A DNA stretch of 64,000 bases from Campylobacter suis (GTDB lineage: Bacteria > Campylobacterota > Campylobacteria > Campylobacterales > Campylobacteraceae), in the NCBI RefSeq assembly GCF_905120475.1, contig NZ_CAJHOE010000002.1, forward strand, positions 1-64,000, written 5' to 3'. The notes beneath the pieces are model-generated. The model made no database searches and was not told the DNA's origin. It saw nothing but the letters and a program-made list of their open reading frames with translations. The position numbers were made by a program, and so were the translations under genes. How positions within the stretch are numbered: the stretch's first letter is position 1; the number at the start of each line of letters is the position of its first letter. Positions 47,667 to 57,338 of this stretch are shown piece by piece.

Positions 47667-48454
47667 TATTCGCGTCCTTTTGCAAGTGGGATACCTCGAG
47701 CGGTGTGAAGTATAAACTCACACATTTTTCGTACATTTACGCTACTTGTTTTTGCGATAAGCTCATTGGCTTGCTCTTTTATGGCTATTCCGTGATTAAA
47801 TAAAAATTTATAAGCACTCACAAGCTCTTCAACCTCAGCCTTATCAAACCTTCTGCGAATGCCAACTAAATTTAAGCTCCTGATATAGGCTCTGTTACCC
47901 TCAGCCAAACAAAACGGCACGACATCTTGGCTAAGCGCACTAGCGCCAGCTATCATGCAGCTTTCGCCGATTTTGACAAACTGATGCACAGGGGTAAGTC
48001 CGCCCACAACAGCATAGTCGCCCATTTCGACATGCCCTGCTAGAGTGGCGTTGTTTGCTAGGATGACATTGTTACCGATAATGCAGTCATGAGCGATGTG
48101 GCAGTATGCCATGATAAAGGCGTTATCGCCGATACGAGTTATACCATCGCCCTTGTGTGTGCCTGAGTTTATCGTGCAAAACTCACGAATGGTTGCATTT
48201 TTGCCGATTATAACACCTGTGTTTTCTTCATCGCGGTAGCTGATGTCTTGCGGTATGTCGCCTACTATCGCATAGCTATAAATTTTACCACCATCGCCAA
48301 TGCTAGTCTTGCCTAAAATTCTTGCCCCTTGCTTTATCGTGACATTTTCGCCAAGCACCACGTCACGGCTAACAAACGCGTAAGCCTCGATATTGGCACC
48401 TTCTCCGATTATAGCACCGTCTTCCACGACGGCAGTTGGGTGGATATTTTTCAT
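47666..48454 (-). CDS. lpxA: UDP-N-acetylglucosamine acyltransferase LpxA
   Basis: 262 residues. First step of lipid A synthesis. Left-handed beta-helix hexapeptide repeats through about 10-190, then a helical C-terminus. The catalytic histidine is in [12 protein letters not shown] near 119-130. fabZ lies 9 bases upstream; the pair draws on the same hydroxyacyl-ACP pool. Confidence 0.97.
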   Translation of the reverse strand: MKNIHPTAVVEDGAIIGEGANIEAYAFVSRDVVLGENVTIKQGARILGKTSIGDGGKIYSYAIVGDIPQDISYRDEENTGVIIGKNATIREFCTINSGTHKGDGITRIGDNAFIMAYCHIAHDCIIGNNVILANNATLAGHVEMGDYAVVGGLTPVHQFVKIGESCMIAGASALSQDVVPFCLAEGNRAYIRSLNLVGIRRRFDKAEVEELVSAYKFLFNHGIAIKEQANELIAKTSSVNVRKMCEFILHTARGIPLAKGRE

Positions 48455-48463
48455 GATTTTGCC

Positions 48464-48910
48464 TTATTTATCAACGATCATCGCTTTTAGCTCTGCCTCG
48501 GCGCAAAGCACATCATCAACATAAACTTTGCCCTCAAGCACCCAAATGTTGCCCTTGTGTTTTAATACGCTTAGTCTATACTCTAGTCTGTCGCCTGGGC
48601 GCACTGGGTGGCGAAATTTCGCTCCATCGATACTCATAAAATACACGACCTTGTTTTCAATGCCTGCTTGATGCTCATCACTCATAGACTTAAACGCAAG
48701 CACTCCGCCAGCTTGCGCCATACCCTCTATGATCATCACGCCAGGATATATCGGATGACCTGGGAAGTGCCCTTGAAATATCGGCTCGCCTATCGTTACA
48801 TTTTTGTAAGCAACGATACTTTGTGCTGGTGTTATAGCCGTAACTCTGTCAATAAGTAAAAATGGAAATCTATGCGGAAGGATCTTTTGAATTTCAACTA
48901 CATCTATCAA
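48464..48910 (-). CDS. fabZ: 3-hydroxyacyl-ACP dehydratase FabZ
   Basis: 148 residues, hot-dog fold. Dehydrates hydroxyacyl-ACP in fatty-acid elongation. The catalytic histidine is in [20 protein letters not shown] near 48-67, and the acidic residue is E63. The start codon is TTG at 48910, with AAAGG about 7 bases upstream; no ATG fits. First gene of the long minus-strand operon. Confidence 0.95.
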   Translation of the reverse strand: MIDVVEIQKILPHRFPFLLIDRVTAITPAQSIVAYKNVTIGEPIFQGHFPGHPIYPGVMIIEGMAQAGGVLAFKSMSDEHQAGIENKVVYFMSIDGAKFRHPVRPGDRLEYRLSVLKHKGNIWVLEGKVYVDDVLCAEAELKAMIVDK

Positions 48911-49019
48911 ATTTCAACCTTTATGTAAAATTTTGCTAGATTTTATCTAAATTTTACTAAGAAAAAGATTATTTTAAAGGTTGTCATATTATTATTTTAT
49001 AAAAATTCTAAGGATTTGT

Positions 49020-49508
49020 ATGAGAAATTTAGATGGTAAAAAGGTTGATTTTAATGAATTTATAAAGGATAAAAATGCTGTGATCATTTTCTTGCCCAAA
49101 ATAGGAAAAAGTGCGGAGTTTTTGCCCAAAGAACTTCTTGGTATGAGCGGACTTACAGGCTGCTCTGGGCAATGTAAAATTTATCAAAATGAGCTTGAAA
49201 AATTTAAGCAAAAAGGATATGAAATTTATGCCATTAGCTCGCTTAATGTCTCTGACATGAGCGAGTTTAAGAGATTGCTTGGCGTAAGTTTTGAGTTTTT
49301 TAGTGATGAAGAATTTGAACTTGAAAATTTACTTAATCTAAAAACAATAAATACGAGTGATGGCAAGAAATTTTACCATCGTCAAACGCTTATTTTTAAA
49401 GACGGCAAGCTGGCAAAACGACTAGAATTTATAGCCAAGCCAAACGAAGATGCTAATAGTGTTTTAAAGCTTTTAATAGATAAATTTAATAAGAGATCTA
49501 AAATATGA
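49020..49508 (+). CDS. Divergent Bcp/PrxQ-like peroxiredoxin
   Basis: 162 residues from the ATG at 49020, which has AAGGA five bases before it; an upstream ATG at 48981 adds 13 residues with no ribosome binding site. Thioredoxin-like fold. The active-site region reads GLTGCSGQCKIYQ, with two cysteines three residues apart, whereas typical Bcp has TPGCTTQAC with four between. The position beside fabZ matches the C. jejuni Bcp-like gene Cj0271. Likely a peroxidase or thiol oxidoreductase; activity unproved. Coupled to the next gene by ATGA. Confidence 0.75.
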   Translation: MRNLDGKKVDFNEFIKDKNAVIIFLPKIGKSAEFLPKELLGMSGLTGCSGQCKIYQNELEKFKQKGYEIYAISSLNVSDMSEFKRLLGVSFEFFSDEEFELENLLNLKTINTSDGKKFYHRQTLIFKDGKLAKRLEFIAKPNEDANSVLKLLIDKFNKRSKI

Positions 49509-50329
49509 AAGCAAGTTTAATTATACCGACATACAAAGACCCTGTCGCCCTAAGGCTTATTTTGGATGCTTTACAAAAACAAACATATAAAAATTTTGAA
49601 GTGATAGTGGCTGAAGACTGCCAAGATATACAAACTTTAAAAATGTTGCAAACATACAAAGCAAATTTTAATATCAAACACTATAGCCATGAGGATATTA
49701 AAAATCACAAACCAAAAGCTGTAAATAATGCCATTTTAATGAGTGATGGCGAATACTTGATCTTTATAGATGGTGACACTATTCCATTTAGAACTTTTAT
49801 AGAATTTCATATCCTCCTAGCAAAGCCAGGAACGGTATTGTGCGGAAGACGAGTAAATTTAGATGCTGATATATCTAGTAAAATTAGAAATAGCAAGCTA
49901 CTTTCTAGTGAGCTAGAAGAAAATTACATTAAAATGTACCAATTGCTAAAACGCTCCGGCACAAGGCATTTCGAACAAGGACTAAGCTTTCATCCAGGCT
50001 CGTTTATCTATAAGATTATCTCACTTTTTGGTAAAAATTTAAATATCGTAGCATCAAATTTTTCGTGTTTTAAACACGATATTCTCAAAGTAAATGGCAT
50101 AGATGAAGCATTACCATTTGCACCTGGCAGAGATGATACTGACTTGCAGTGGCGACTGGAATATATCGGTATAAAAATGCGCTCTTGCAAATACTGTGCA
50201 AACTTATTTCACCTAGATCATAGCAGAAACGAAAGAGAGCACGAGTATAAGGCAAATATGGTCTTAATCAAAGAAAAACAAAACAAAGGTGAGTTCTGGG
50301 CAAAAGATGGCGTTATAAAATCAAGCTAA
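49505..50329 (+). CDS. Family 2 glycosyltransferase
   Basis: 274 residues. GT-A fold: LIIPTYKDP at the start, VIVAEDC near 36-42, and the metal-binding FIDGDTIPF near 89-97. The C-terminal GRDDTDLQWRLEYIG near 221-235 is a Glyco_transf_7C-type acceptor region. No membrane helix. Transfers a sugar to an unknown acceptor, possibly a surface glycan. It stands alone from any glycan cluster, overlaps the peroxiredoxin by 4 bases and converges on fliI with a 4-base overlap. Confidence 0.85.
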   Translation: MKASLIIPTYKDPVALRLILDALQKQTYKNFEVIVAEDCQDIQTLKMLQTYKANFNIKHYSHEDIKNHKPKAVNNAILMSDGEYLIFIDGDTIPFRTFIEFHILLAKPGTVLCGRRVNLDADISSKIRNSKLLSSELEENYIKMYQLLKRSGTRHFEQGLSFHPGSFIYKIISLFGKNLNIVASNFSCFKHDILKVNGIDEALPFAPGRDDTDLQWRLEYIGIKMRSCKYCANLFHLDHSRNEREHEYKANMVLIKEKQNKGEFWAKDGVIKSS

Positions 50330-51636
50330 GAATTTACTTGAGCCAAAAGCCCTTGTATCTCTTCAAGACTAAATTTATCCTCTGAGTTTTGACGCAAAAA
50401 GTCATACATATAGTCCTTTTTTGAGATAGCGTTATCAAGCTCTTTGTCGTTGCCACGCTGATATGCCCCTATACGAAGCAAAATTTCATTTTCTTTTAAA
50501 AGCGAATAAAGCCGCTTAAATTTCATAGCATCAGCCTTGTGAGCCTTATTTATGACATCGCCCATAACACGGGATGCGGAATTTTGTATATTAATCGGGG
50601 GGTAAATCCCAAAGTCTGTTAATTCGCGACTTAGCACTATGTGCCCATCTAGGATAGAGCGGCTTTGATCGGCGATAGGATCGCTCATGTCATCGCCCTC
50701 AACTAGCACCGTAAAAAACGCTGTTATCGAACCCTTGCCCTCTTCCTTGCCAGCACGCTCCATAAGCTGTGGCAAAAGAGTGAGCGAACTTGGCGGATAG
50801 CCTTTTGAAGTAGGTGGCTCGCCGAGTGCAAGCCCTATCTCGCGCTGTGCCATGGCAAATCTTGTCACACTATCCATGATAAAAAGCACATCAAGCCCCT
50901 GCTCTTTAAAGTACTCAGCAACGCTCATCGCACAAAATGCACCGTATTTACGCATCAACGAGCTATCATCACTAGTGGCTACGATGACAACTGTTCTAGT
51001 TAGGTCACCACCTAAATTTTTCTCTATAAACTCAGGCACTTCACGCCCTCTTTCGCCAATGAGCGCGACAACTTTTATAGGAGCTAGCGTATTTTTTACT
51101 ATCATGCCCATAAGTGTTGACTTACCAACACCAGAGCCAGCAAAAATCCCAAGTTTTTGACCTTTGCCACAAGTAAGAAGCCCGTCTATAGCCTTTATCC
51201 CAACACTAAAAGGCTCATTTATAAGCCCCCGTTTCATGGCATCTATGGGTGCGCGCATTATAGGCATAAACTCTATCGTATCTATCGGGCCTTTGCCATC
51301 CACTGGACGCATAAAAGGATCTACAACTCGCCCCAGCAAAGCCTCTCCAACCGGGATATTCATACCCTGATCGCTCGCATAGACAAAGTCACCTATCTTA
51401 AAACCCTCAACAAAGCCAAATGGGCTTACATAGCTTATAGTATCGCTAACTTGCGTAACCATACCAAGACCATCTTTACTCTTATCTTTAGCGACAATGT
51501 TTACTATGTCGCCTATACTTGGGCGAAGCCCCGTGATCTCTATAGTGGTAGCACTTATCTTAACGATAGTACCAAAGATATTTGAGAGCGGTATATGCTC
51601 ATTTTGTAACTTAGAATTTAGGCGCGCCAAGCTCAA
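50326..51636 (-). CDS. fliI: Flagellar export ATPase FliI
   Basis: 436 residues. F1-beta-like ATPase at the base of the flagellar type III export machine. Walker [10 protein letters not shown] near 167-175 and Walker [13 protein letters not shown] near 251-262. [23 protein letters not shown] is typical. Overlaps folE by 4 bases, an arrangement shared with C. jejuni. Confidence 0.96.
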   Translation of the reverse strand: MSLARLNSKLQNEHIPLSNIFGTIVKISATTIEITGLRPSIGDIVNIVAKDKSKDGLGMVTQVSDTISYVSPFGFVEGFKIGDFVYASDQGMNIPVGEALLGRVVDPFMRPVDGKGPIDTIEFMPIMRAPIDAMKRGLINEPFSVGIKAIDGLLTCGKGQKLGIFAGSGVGKSTLMGMIVKNTLAPIKVVALIGERGREVPEFIEKNLGGDLTRTVVIVATSDDSSLMRKYGAFCAMSVAEYFKEQGLDVLFIMDSVTRFAMAQREIGLALGEPPTSKGYPPSSLTLLPQLMERAGKEEGKGSITAFFTVLVEGDDMSDPIADQSRSILDGHIVLSRELTDFGIYPPINIQNSASRVMGDVINKAHKADAMKFKRLYSLLKENEILLRIGAYQRGNDKELDNAISKKDYMYDFLRQNSEDKFSLEEIQGLLAQVNS

Positions 51637-52205
51637 AAGCGATGTTCCTTTGGTGAGTTTATAAGCGAGAAAAATTCTTTTCTTGTTTCTCCATTTTTCA
51701 TAAATGCTCCACGCAATGCAGATGTAGTTGTAGTTGAGTTTATCTTTTGCACTCCTCTCATTTCAACACACATATGCCTAGCTTCAACAACCACAGCAAC
51801 ACCTTTTGGATGTATAACCTCCTCAAGTGCGGTGGCTATTTGCTCTGTCATTTGCTCTTGTATCTGCAGTCTCCTTGCAAATACATTTACCATGCGTGGT
51901 ATTTTACTTAGGCCAACAACCTTGCCATTTGGTATATAAGCCACATGAACCCTCCCTATAATAGGCAACAAATGATGCTCGCAAAGGCTGTAAAATTCTA
52001 TATCCCGCATCACGACCATCTCGTTATTGCTACTTTCAAAAAGCGCATCGCCTAAAATTTCGTTTGGGTCTTGCTCATAACCGCTTGTTAAAAACTTAAA
52101 CGCCTTAAACACGCGCTCTGGAGTTTTAAGAAGTCCTTCGCGATTAATATCTTCGCCTATAATCGTTAGCATATTTTTGACTGAATTTTCAAAACTTTCT
52201 TGCAT
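51633..52205 (-). CDS. folE: GTP cyclohydrolase I
   Basis: 190 residues. First step of folate synthesis: GTP to dihydroneopterin triphosphate. Zinc ligands are in [10 protein letters not shown] near 73-82 and in [11 protein letters not shown] near 141-151. GLSKIPR and [10 protein letters not shown] are conserved. First gene of folE-fliI; divergent from tig. Confidence 0.96.
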   Translation of the reverse strand: MQESFENSVKNMLTIIGEDINREGLLKTPERVFKAFKFLTSGYEQDPNEILGDALFESSNNEMVVMRDIEFYSLCEHHLLPIIGRVHVAYIPNGKVVGLSKIPRMVNVFARRLQIQEQMTEQIATALEEVIHPKGVAVVVEARHMCVEMRGVQKINSTTTTSALRGAFMKNGETRKEFFSLINSPKEHRF

Positions 52206-52284
52206 TTTTTCTCCATATTTTTATCTGCTTATTCTAGTAAAAAACGCCTTTTGAAACTATAAATTTCAAAATTAAGGAAAATTT

Positions 52285-52293
52285 TGCTATATT
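52285..52293 (+). promoter_or_regulatory. Extended -10 promoter for the tig operon
   Basis: TGCTATATT fits TGnTATAnT. It lies 33 bases before the tig ATG, which has AAAGGAAG just upstream. Confidence 0.55.
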
Positions 52294-52325
52294 TTTACTT
52301 AAATTTTTTATAAAAAAGGAAGTAA

Positions 52326-53666
52326 ATGCAAATCACAACCAAAGCAATCGACAGCGTAAATAGCGAAGTTGTCGCAAAAGTAAGCGCGCAAGAACTAAAA
52401 GTAGCGCTTGAAAAACTAGCAAAGCAAGCTAGTAAAAATATGAAAATAGATGGCTTTAGAAAGGGACATGTGCCAGCAGCAGTCGTTATGAAACGATATG
52501 GTGCAGAGCTTGAAAAAGATGCAGAACAAGAGATATTTAAAGACATTTTAACAAGTGCTCTAAAAGAGCTTAATAAAACAAATGCTGATGTTATAGGCGA
52601 GCCGACAGTGGATAAATTTGAGCGCAATGACAACGGTGCAGATGTGACAATGACCATATCATTTAAGCCAGTTGTTGATATTACTGGATATGAGGCTATT
52701 ATCCCTGATTTTTCAACACCAAGAGTGCTTAAAAAAGATATTGATGAGAAGAAAAATGAAATTTTAAAAATGATGGCTCCGCTTGAAACTGTCGAGAAAA
52801 AACGCGCACTTAAAAATGGCGACTTTGCAAAATTTGACTTTGAGGGCTTTGTAGATGGTGTTGCATTTGATGGTGGCAAAGCTGAAGGATATGTCCTTGA
52901 AATCGGCTCAGGACAGTTTATACCAGGCTTTGAAGATGGTATGATAGGGCTAAAACCAGGCGAAGAAAAAGATATAGAAGTTACTTTCCCGGCTGAGTAT
53001 GGAGCACCGAATTTGGCAGGCAAGCCAGCTATTTTTAAAGTAAAATTACATGAAATTCAAGAGCGAAAAATCCCTGAAACTATCGATGAAAATACATTAA
53101 AAGCCATCATGCTAAATGAAGAAAAACCAACAGAAGAGCTACTAGAAGAGCGTATAAAAGAGCAAATTCGAAGTGAAAAAATGGCAACATTAATCAACGA
53201 AGATCTAAAGCCAAAATTTGCTGAAGCAGTTGTAGAGAAATTTAAATTTGATACACCAAAAAATATAGTCGAGCAAGAGATAGATATGCAGTTTAGAAAT
53301 GCTTGGGCTGGCTTTAGCGAAGATGAGATGAAGAAATTTAGAGAAGATAGAGATGAGCTTATGAAAAAGCGCGAAGAGTTTCGTAAAGATGCAGAAAATA
53401 GCGTTCGTCTAACTTTCATCATCGATGAGCTAGCTCGCGTAAGAGATGTTAAAGTAAATGACCAAGAAGTTATCCAGGCGATATACTTTGAGGCTTACAG
53501 AAGCGGTCGTGATCCAAAACAGCACCTTGATATGTACCGCCAACAAGGCATGTTGCCAGCTATTAAGATGTCTATGATTGAGGAAAAATTATTCAACGAG
53601 ATGTTTAATAAAGAGGAAAAAAAGTCAAACAAAAAAGCTGAAAAAGCCGATGAGAAGGCTGAGTAA
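52326..53666 (+). CDS. tig: Trigger factor
   Basis: 446 residues. Ribosome-bound chaperone with three parts: N-terminal ribosome-binding domain with GFRKGHVP near 44-51, FKBP-type prolyl isomerase domain (about 150-245), and a long helical C-terminal domain ending in a lysine/glutamate-rich tail. Opens a seven-gene operon; its stop overlaps the clpP start by 1 base. Confidence 0.97.
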   Translation: MQITTKAIDSVNSEVVAKVSAQELKVALEKLAKQASKNMKIDGFRKGHVPAAVVMKRYGAELEKDAEQEIFKDILTSALKELNKTNADVIGEPTVDKFERNDNGADVTMTISFKPVVDITGYEAIIPDFSTPRVLKKDIDEKKNEILKMMAPLETVEKKRALKNGDFAKFDFEGFVDGVAFDGGKAEGYVLEIGSGQFIPGFEDGMIGLKPGEEKDIEVTFPAEYGAPNLAGKPAIFKVKLHEIQERKIPETIDENTLKAIMLNEEKPTEELLEERIKEQIRSEKMATLINEDLKPKFAEAVVEKFKFDTPKNIVEQEIDMQFRNAWAGFSEDEMKKFREDRDELMKKREEFRKDAENSVRLTFIIDELARVRDVKVNDQEVIQAIYFEAYRSGRDPKQHLDMYRQQGMLPAIKMSMIEEKLFNEMFNKEEKKSNKKAEKADEKAE

Positions 53667-54256
53667 TGGGATATTATGTTCCTGTTGTAGTTGAGCGCAC
53701 AAGCAAAGGCGAACGAAGCTATGACATCTACTCACGCCTTTTAAAGGATCGCATTATTATGCTAAGTGGCGAGATTGAGGACGGCATGGCTTCTGCCATT
53801 GTCGCCCAGCTACTTTTTTTAGAGGCAGAAGATCCAGATAAAGACATATATCTATACATAAATAGTCCTGGCGGAGTAGTAACAAGCGGCTTTAGCATAT
53901 ACGATACCATGAACTATATAAAGCCTGATGTATGCACGATTTGTATAGGTCAAGCTGCGAGCATGGGGGCATTTCTTCTAAGCTCTGGCGCAAAGGGAAA
54001 GCGCTATGCACTCACAAATTCACGCATTATGATACATCAGCCACTAGGTGGCGCTAGAGGTCAGGCAACTGATATAGAGATCCATGCTCGTGAAATTTTG
54101 CGCTTAAAAGATGTTTTAAACGCTACATTGGCTAAAAATACTGGTCAAAAACTAGCAAAAATTGTAAAAGACACCGAGCGCGACAACTTTATGAGTGCAT
54201 CCGAAGCCAAAGACTATGGTCTAATAGATAAAATTTTAGAAAAGAGTTTTAAATAA
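53666..54256 (+). CDS. clpP: ClpP protease subunit
   Basis: 196 residues. Serine protease of ClpXP and ClpAP. Catalytic serine in [11 protein letters not shown] near 95-105, histidine in MIHQPLGG near 120-127, aspartate near 171 ([11 protein letters not shown]). Active-site order as in E. coli. Confidence 0.98.
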   Translation: MGYYVPVVVERTSKGERSYDIYSRLLKDRIIMLSGEIEDGMASAIVAQLLFLEAEDPDKDIYLYINSPGGVVTSGFSIYDTMNYIKPDVCTICIGQAASMGAFLLSSGAKGKRYALTNSRIMIHQPLGGARGQATDIEIHAREILRLKDVLNATLAKNTGQKLAKIVKDTERDNFMSASEAKDYGLIDKILEKSFK

Positions 54257-54265
54257 GGCAATATC

Positions 54266-55309
54266 GTGGTAAAGATAGATAGTAGTAAAAGGCGTGAAAA
54301 TGTTCGCATAACAGGCGATAGTCTGCATATAGGGTCACAAAAAGAGCAAGAAAATAATATCTTTGAATTTTCTCAAAGCGTCCTAAATGAGCTAAATCAA
54401 AACAACATACCATCTATACCAAGCAACTACTCTATCTACTTTGATAAGTTGCTTGATGAGCGTGGAGATGATTTTAGGCAAAAGCTTGGGAGCGCGCTAG
54501 ACTTTTATGCAGAAGATAGTGTCTCAATGCAACATGATGGGCAAATTTATATTGAAAAAGAGATAAAGCATAGCTTTGGTCAGATAAAAAGTATGCTTCA
54601 AGCCGTGGCTCTTATATATAAAAATTTAGCGCTTATGAAAGGTATTGCCAAAAAACATCTTAGCACACTTCAAAGCAACACGGATATCCTTGCCACACAA
54701 AATGTCATAAGCACTTTCAATGAAGATTTACTAAAACTATCTGTTCTTATGGATAAACATGTTGATGTTATTAAAATAAACTATGAAGAGATAGGCAGAA
54801 TATTTAAAAATATCGAAGAGCAAGCCGTTTATGACTCGGTCTTTGATGTTTATAATAAACGCTTTTTGTTAGGTGCCATGCAAACCGAGATAGACTCTGT
54901 TAAACGCTATGGATACAAGTCGTCTTTTATGTTGCTGCGCCCTAGCGTTATGAGCTTTTCTGGTATGCAAAATTTATCTGAAAAAAGCACAATGCTAAAA
55001 ACTCTAGCCAACACACTACAAAAAACATCAAGACAAAGCGATATCATAGCACACTATGGAGATGGAGTATTTGCTATCATAATGAAGCACACTGACATCT
55101 CTGGTGCAAAGCTAGCAAGCAATAGAATTCTAAAACTGCTATCAAATATAAATGTCAAGCAAAATGATCAAGAAATTTCACTAGAAGTACAAATGGTAGC
55201 TAACTCTTTAACAAAACAAAAAAGCATGGAAGAGGCACTCTCAGAGGCTATCGATACGCTTGAAAACAACCCAACAGCTAGCGAACCGATAATAATGGAA
55301 GCCGAATGA
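54266..55309 (+). CDS. GGDEF-like protein with degenerate active site
   Basis: 347 residues. The N-terminal two thirds are helical and polar with no membrane helix. The C-terminal part (about 190-340) follows the diguanylate cyclase fold: DVYNKRFLL corresponds to the usual D-x-L-T-x-L-x-N-R-R segment, and HYGDGVFAII at 263-272 sits where RYGGDEFAIL is expected. GGDEF is thus replaced by GDGVF, and synthesis of cyclic di-GMP is unlikely. It could bind a nucleotide or act as a structural or regulatory partner. GTG start at 54266, 9 bases after clpP; 4-base overlap with def. I do not recall it in the same C. jejuni operon. Confidence 0.72.
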   Translation: MVKIDSSKRRENVRITGDSLHIGSQKEQENNIFEFSQSVLNELNQNNIPSIPSNYSIYFDKLLDERGDDFRQKLGSALDFYAEDSVSMQHDGQIYIEKEIKHSFGQIKSMLQAVALIYKNLALMKGIAKKHLSTLQSNTDILATQNVISTFNEDLLKLSVLMDKHVDVIKINYEEIGRIFKNIEEQAVYDSVFDVYNKRFLLGAMQTEIDSVKRYGYKSSFMLLRPSVMSFSGMQNLSEKSTMLKTLANTLQKTSRQSDIIAHYGDGVFAIIMKHTDISGAKLASNRILKLLSNINVKQNDQEISLEVQMVANSLTKQKSMEEALSEAIDTLENNPTASEPIIMEAE

Positions 55310-55821
55310 TCCTTGAAATTTTAACCTATCCAAACAAAAAGCTATTTACCCGCTCTGCGGAGGTGACGGAATTTAATAGCGAACTACATAACCTACTTGA
55401 TGATATGTATGAAACAATGCGAAATAGCGAAGGCATAGGACTTGCAGCGATACAAGTAGGTGTAGCAAAACGAATTCTCATTATAAATTTAGTAAATGAA
55501 GACGGAGAGCAAAACAAAGCTGACTTACTTGAGATTATAAACCCAGTTTTTGAACTAAAACAAGGAGAGACTACCTTTCAAGAGGGTTGCTTAAGTGTAC
55601 CTGGCTATTATGAAGATGTAAAGCGTGCCGAGTTTGTAAGAGTGAGGTATCAAGATAGATTTGCAAACAAGCAAGTCATAGAAACAGACGGGCTTTTGGC
55701 CATTGCGCTACAACACGAAAATGACCATTTAGACGGGCACCTTTTTATCGAGCGTATCGGTTTTAATAAGCGTAAAAAATTTGATAAAGAGTACAAAAAA
55801 AACAAGCAAAAAGATAAATGA
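55306..55821 (+). CDS. def: Peptide deformylase
   Basis: 171 residues. Removes formyl from nascent N-termini. The three motifs are GIGLAAIQVG near 45-54, EGCLSVPG near 89-96 and QHENDHLDG near 131-139, giving the metal ligands cysteine and two histidines plus the catalytic glutamate. Works at the same ribosome exit site as trigger factor, which heads this operon. Confidence 0.97.
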   Translation: MILEILTYPNKKLFTRSAEVTEFNSELHNLLDDMYETMRNSEGIGLAAIQVGVAKRILIINLVNEDGEQNKADLLEIINPVFELKQGETTFQEGCLSVPGYYEDVKRAEFVRVRYQDRFANKQVIETDGLLAIALQHENDHLDGHLFIERIGFNKRKKFDKEYKKNKQKDK

Positions 55822-57338
55822 AGTCCCTAAAATGCGCCACATACCTAGACGGACTACACATAGTAGATGTTGAGTCAACTTTTTCTCGTGGTTTGCCAGG
55901 TTTTAGCATAGTAGGACTTGCTGGAAGTAGCATAAAAGAGAGTAGTGAGCGTGTAAAGTCTGCTCTTTTGGCTCTAAATTTTAGTTTTCCAGCACAAAAA
56001 ATCACAATAAACCTCTCGCCATCAGATATACCAAAAAATGGATCACATTTTGACCTTGCTATCGCATTACTTATAGCGCTGGAGCGTAAAGAAAGTTTAG
56101 AAAAAATATTTGTCTTTGGCGAGCTTGGGCTTGATGGCAGTATAAAATCAACAGCAAATTTGTTTTCACTTTTGCTATTTTTAAGTACAAAGATACAAAG
56201 TGCAAAAGTGCTGGTGCCAAGCTCTATCGCACACAAAGCTTCAGCTATTCCAAACCTTGAAATTTATGGGGTTAGCTCACTAAATGATGCTATAAATTTT
56301 TTTAAAGATCACCACTTTGCTGAAACTTGCAAGTATGACAACTCGCATGAAATTTTTAAAAATAGTATTGAGATTGAAGGTGAAAAATATCTGCCAAATC
56401 AAAATTTTGTACTTGATTTTTCAGATATTTTAGGACAAACCAGAGCAAAAAGAGCCTGCTTGATAGCTGCCGCTGGTATGCACAACATCATCTTTGAAGG
56501 TAGCCCTGGGTGCGGGAAAAGCATGTGCGCCAAGCGACTCGTGCATATCATGCCACCACAAAGTCTAAAAGAGGTTTTAAGCGCTGCAGCATACCGCTCA
56601 CTCAACCTACAAGATAGCGAATTTAGCTCTACTAGAGCCTTTCGTGTGCCACACCACACAAGCACTAAAAGCTCGATATTTGGCGGTGGGTCAAATGTTG
56701 CAAAAATAGGCGAGATAGCCCTTGCAAATGGGGGTGTGCTCTTTTTTGATGAGTTTGTACATTTTCCAAAACAGCTCATCGAAAGTCTGCGTGAGCCATT
56801 AGAAGATCATAAAATTCATATCTCAAGGGTAAATTCTAAAGTTACTTACGAGACAAAATTTCTCTTTGTTGCTGCACTAAATCCATGCCCGTGCGGCAAA
56901 CTTTTCTCAAAAGAGCTAACTTGTACTTGCACTCAAAGCGAGATAAATCGCTACAAGTCACGCCTTTCAGAGCCCATACTTGATCGTATCGACCTTTATG
57001 TACAAATGGATGAAGTAGCATCAAGTGACCGTGCTGATGTAAGTTCTAAAGAGCTTCACGAGCAGGTTTTAAAGGCTTTTAAATTTTGTAAAAAACGAGG
57101 ACAGGTTGAGAGCAACGGAAAACTAAGCGATACGGATGTGAATAAATTTTGCTTACTTCAAGACGAGGCAAAAGAGACGCTAGAGCTTGGGATTAAGCGT
57201 TTTGCACTCTCTCAACGAGGTGTTAAAAAAACGCTAAAAGTAGCTCGTACGATAGCTGACTTAGAGCAAAGCCAACTCATTGAAAAAGCGCACATCATCG
57301 AAGCTCTAAGCTTTAGAACTAAGCGAGATAGTATATGA
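55818..57338 (+). CDS. comM: ComM-type Mg-chelatase-like AAA+ ATPase
   Basis: 506 residues. N-terminal ChlI-like/Lon-S5 fold (about 1-160), then AAA+ core with Walker A GSPGCGKSM near 227-235 and Walker B GGVLFFDEF near 305-313. A four-cysteine zinc motif CPCGKLFSKELTCTC near 358-372 is typical. ComM helicases drive branch migration during natural transformation, and Campylobacter is naturally competent. 4-base overlaps on both sides. Confidence 0.93.
   Translation: MKSLKCATYLDGLHIVDVESTFSRGLPGFSIVGLAGSSIKESSERVKSALLALNFSFPAQKITINLSPSDIPKNGSHFDLAIALLIALERKESLEKIFVFGELGLDGSIKSTANLFSLLLFLSTKIQSAKVLVPSSIAHKASAIPNLEIYGVSSLNDAINFFKDHHFAETCKYDNSHEIFKNSIEIEGEKYLPNQNFVLDFSDILGQTRAKRACLIAAAGMHNIIFEGSPGCGKSMCAKRLVHIMPPQSLKEVLSAAAYRSLNLQDSEFSSTRAFRVPHHTSTKSSIFGGGSNVAKIGEIALANGGVLFFDEFVHFPKQLIESLREPLEDHKIHISRVNSKVTYETKFLFVAALNPCPCGKLFSKELTCTCTQSEINRYKSRLSEPILDRIDLYVQMDEVASSDRADVSSKELHEQVLKAFKFCKKRGQVESNGKLSDTDVNKFCLLQDEAKETLELGIKRFALSQRGVKKTLKVARTIADLEQSQLIEKAHIIEALSFRTKRDSI

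Noticed and set aside
52295-53023. 242-codon minus-strand frame
   Set aside because: Antisense shadow of tig; serine/phenylalanine-rich, no ribosome binding site, and tig is unmistakable.
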